This document shows positions 52,315 through 54,652 of a DNA stretch of 54,652 nt, piece by piece. Source of the stretch: an uncultured Alphaproteobacteria bacterium. GTDB taxonomy: Bacteria > Pseudomonadota > Alphaproteobacteria > Thalassobaculales > Thalassobaculaceae. The notes under the pieces were generated by a model, which was given only the letters and a program-made list of their open reading frames with translations, ran no database searches and was not told the origin of the DNA. Both the position numbers and the translations under genes were made by a program. The first letter of the stretch is position 1; each line of letters starts with the position of its first letter. The stretch covers positions 1-54,652 of the forward strand of contig CACITD010000011.1 in NCBI GenBank assembly GCA_902589475.1, read 5' to 3'.

Positions 52315-53124
52315 TTATCGAATATTATACCCATTTAAAAAATCAACTAAAACGTGTGCACACTCAGCTGCATGAGACGTAATCAAAAAATGCGCAGCGT
52401 TGCTTATTATAACAGAGCATTGGTTGGGTATGCAGGTTTGCAAAGTTTTTGTAATCTGCACCATCTGGGTATTAGCGTGGGCACCTCTCACTAATAGCAC
52501 TGGCATAGAGAGCTTAGCGTAGTCACCAGCTTTAGCTCTGAAGCTAAGGGCAGTGTACCAATCTAGCACATTGTTATAAGCTGTTTGACGACAATATTGT
52601 TGTACGGAGTTAGGCATTGAAGCAAAAGAGCCATCGCCACCCCAAAAATCTATTATAATTCTTGCGGCATCTTTGTTTTGCGCGTTAAATGCCGCCTCAA
52701 ACTCATCCTTAATTTTTATCGTTTCTGCAAATAAATGACGATGTCTGTAGGCATCAATAAGTGTTATCGGATTTGCTTCAAATGTTGTGATGCTGAGAAT
52801 TTTGAATCTGTCCGATAGCGCGCTAGCCAGTGCCACCATTCCGCCGAACGAGTGTCCAACTAAATGGACGGGCTGCCCAATTTTCGCCACTACTGCCTCG
52901 ATTACATCAATAAGATTGTGCATTCCATAGTTGTCAGTGCTTCGTAATTCTTCGGTAGAACCATATCCACAAAGGCTAGTGCTGATAAAACGGTAATTCG
53001 GCGGCATTAATTTTTGTACTGCGCTCCAAGCGGAAGGAGTGCTGAATGAGCCGGGAATAAATAGTATTGCTGGACCTTCTCCATGCTCAATGTAATCTAT
53101 TTTTTTTCCTTTATGGTTAATCAC
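52315..53124 (-). CDS. Alpha/beta hydrolase
   Basis: The 269-residue protein has LFIPGSFSTPSAWS near the oxyanion hole, the nucleophile elbow GHS92FGG, and H245 (NAAHFLIT) near the end. The strand that usually ends in the acid reads LLVRGAHANTQ without an aspartate at the expected place, so the acid is missing or sits elsewhere. Substrate unknown. It is a paralogue only at fold level of the hydrolase at 48875. Confidence 0.85.
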   Translation of the reverse strand: MINHKGKKIDYIEHGEGPAILFIPGSFSTPSAWSAVQKLMPPNYRFISTSLCGYGSTEELRSTDNYGMHNLIDVIEAVVAKIGQPVHLVGHSFGGMVALASALSDRFKILSITTFEANPITLIDAYRHRHLFAETIKIKDEFEAAFNAQNKDAARIIIDFWGGDGSFASMPNSVQQYCRQTAYNNVLDWYTALSFRAKAGDYAKLSMPVLLVRGAHANTQMVQITKTLQTCIPNQCSVIISNAAHFLITSHAAECAHVLVDFLNGYNIR

Positions 53125-53308
53125 TTGGGATGCTCCTGGTTAAGCTAAAATTTACCAGACTTTAACTTTAAGAATGACCAACAGTATACTAATAAAAACC
53201 ATTAATAACTTGGGCGGCGTCAGTTTACTAGAAACGAATTGAAGCCAAACAAACTGATGAAATCGTTTGATAAGATAATCACACCAGATATTAAAGAAGG
53301 GCTCCAAC

Positions 53309-53992
53309 TTGGAATTTGATTTAAGGGAAGATGGGACACCGTTTTCGCCAAATTTTGATGATGTGTATTTTTCGTCGGAGAATGGTTTGGCTGAAACAGA
53401 GTATGTCTTTTTGCAAGGAAATGGTCTGCCGCAGGCTTGGGAGCAAAGAGAGGACTTTACTATCATTGAAACTGGCTTTGGTACTGGACTGAATTTTCTT
53501 GCCGTTTGGAAGACGTGGCGTGAAACGCAACCAAAAACTAGTAAACTCAGATTTTACACGGTCGAGGCTTTTCCACTAACTGTTGAACAGATTTCAGACA
53601 GTTTAAAAAATTTCACCGAATTAGAGACGTATTTAAGTTGTTTTTGTTCTGTTTACTCTAAACCAACAGCTGACCGCTACAATCTTCTTTTCGATGAGGG
53701 GAGCGTGGAGATCACCATATTTATAGAGGATATCAATATTGCTTTACCTAAGCTAAACATCTTGGCAGATGTGTGGTTTCTAGATGGTTTTAGTCCTGCT
53801 AAAAATCCGGCTATGTGGACACCGGTGCTCTTCAGTGAAATGAGACGTCTTAGCGGTAAAGGAACAAGCTATGCTACTTTTACATCTGCTTCAATGGTTC
53901 AAAAGGGACTTAGAGAGAACGGATTTAAAATAAAAAAACAGCCAGGGTTTGGAAAGAAAAGGGAGATGCTTTCTGGGGTGTTTTGTCCTTGA
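53309..53992 (+). CDS. mnmD: MnmD: tRNA 5-methylaminomethyl-2-thiouridine methyltransferase
   Basis: The 227-residue protein is the stand-alone methyltransferase half of MnmC. It has the N-terminal block DDVYFSSENGLAETEYVFL, the SAM-binding ETGFGTGLNFLAVW, the motif DGFSPAKNPAMWTP, and GFGKKREML near the end. It transfers a methyl group to the aminomethyl at U34 of tRNAs. The fused oxidase half of MnmC is not present, as is usual for the stand-alone form. TTG is the start, eight bases after AGAAGG. Confidence 0.9.
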   Translation: MEFDLREDGTPFSPNFDDVYFSSENGLAETEYVFLQGNGLPQAWEQREDFTIIETGFGTGLNFLAVWKTWRETQPKTSKLRFYTVEAFPLTVEQISDSLKNFTELETYLSCFCSVYSKPTADRYNLLFDEGSVEITIFIEDINIALPKLNILADVWFLDGFSPAKNPAMWTPVLFSEMRRLSGKGTSYATFTSASMVQKGLRENGFKIKKQPGFGKKREMLSGVFCP

Positions 53993-54063
53993 GCCTGTTA
54001 TGGAGGTCTGTTGAAGGCCGGTAAATATTGTTTAGTTCTGTTTGGGTAAAAAAGGGAGGGGAT

Positions 54064-54652
54064 ATGAAATCACCAAATTACTGCGTTATCAGCGTGGCAG
54101 ACTGTCAATCGAAAAGCCTTCCTAAAAATTTAGAATTATGTCGGCGACTAAAGACTTATGTAGAGGACAAAGTAACTAACACCTTAATTTACTTTGGCGT
54201 CCTTAGCACTGGCACTATGCTGGAGCGCTAGCTTATTTTGAACATTATTCAACGTTAAGAGATTTCGAACAGGCTTTTGAATTTTATCAAGATTCTTCGT
54301 ATTATCAGACGTTATTTAACGGAGAGACGGCCTCTATTAAATCAAGTAATTTCATTAAATATAGTCCTGTAAATTATGAGCAGGATCTAGGAGCGAAGGG
54401 GCGCTATCTTGTTCTGACTAGGGTAAAAACGAACAACTCTATGCTAACATCAATAAATAAGCTCGCTCCAATTTTCTCGGGAACTGGCGCACTTACGTAT
54501 AGATTAGGATCAATCATAACCGGAAAAAATGTCGGTAACGAACTTTTAGCCGTTTCTTACAGGTCGATGGAGCAGATAGAAAAGGCTTACGATCTGTTGG
54601 CTAAAAACTCGGATTACGGTCATCTAGTTAATAAAGTAACAGTAAATTCAAG
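54064..54652 (+). pseudogene. Frameshifted gene at right edge, unrecognised ferredoxin-like protein
   Basis: ATG 54064 follows a strong GGGAGGGG site and reads 55 codons to a TAG at 54229. The -1 frame then stays open from about 54202 to the window edge (over 440 bases) without a start, giving AGALAYFEHYSTLRDFEQAF and later LTRVKTNNSMLTSINKLAPI. Adding one T near 54215 would join the two parts (GTYAGALAYFE). The second part resembles a tandem small alpha/beta (dimeric ferredoxin-like) protein with TGKNVGNELLAVSYRSMEQ. It is truncated by the window end. It could be a real pseudogene or a single sequence error. Confidence 0.5.

Overview
The window looks like an AT-rich chromosome segment from a free-living, probably marine alphaproteobacterium. 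The best taxonomic signal is an NDUFS4-type complex I accessory subunit gene directly downstream of tRNA-Pro(TGG), together with a glxBCD-glnT (methylated-amine / N-methylglutamate type) cluster and many oxidative catabolism genes for organic acids, amides and hydantoin-like compounds. A SAR116- or Rhodospirillales-like lineage is a guess and not shown by the sequence.

Layout. 1-3423 (minus): a surface pair, a FecR-domain secreted protein with Met-rich repeats (running off the left edge) behind a TPR/beta-barrel outer-membrane protein. 3752-9890: a Sua5/YrdC-like gene, then two Fe(II)/2-oxoglutarate oxygenases bracketed by two paralogous amidases. 10057-16842 (minus): a six-gene run, mandelate-racemase-like enzyme, MFS transporter, then glxB-glxC-glxD-glnT. 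26087-34520 (minus): DUF1330, hydantoinase B and A, a MATE-like transporter, a cupin dioxygenase, a second enolase-superfamily enzyme and a phytanoyl-CoA-type dioxygenase. 48875-54652: alpha/beta hydrolases, a nitroreductase, a dienelactone hydrolase, a DUF6295 gene, a peroxiredoxin, MnmD, and a frameshifted gene at the right edge.

The most unusual content is a set of small gene islands built on tRNA genes. Three sites (17278, 34640, 42813) carry only the 5' part of a tRNA (Pro once, Arg twice). All three stop at the same point in the anticodon stem (GCATCTG or GCACCTG) and continue with exactly 18 unconserved bases followed by CAATGACTTAGCTA or a close variant. Complete copies of the two tRNAs stand to the right (25611 and 46750). 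The intervals they bound are an 8.3 kb island with one 2,493-residue secreted metalloprotease/cadherin-like giant, an 8.2 kb island with a copper/silver-type RND efflux operon under a CueR-type promoter, and a 3.9 kb island with one 963-residue coiled-coil periplasmic protein. A fourth cassette, with a cyclic-nucleotide-type MscS channel, lies between the complete tRNA-Arg and a tRNA-Arg 3' fragment at 48753. None of these intervals contains a recombinase gene. Three relics of the 3' end of a caspase-family (peptidase C14) gene sit next to the tRNA-derived sites, two of them about 190 bp upstream of a tRNA 5' fragment with conserved flanks. I interpret this as a family of integrase-less, tRNA-targeted cargo elements with a caspase gene as a former end module.
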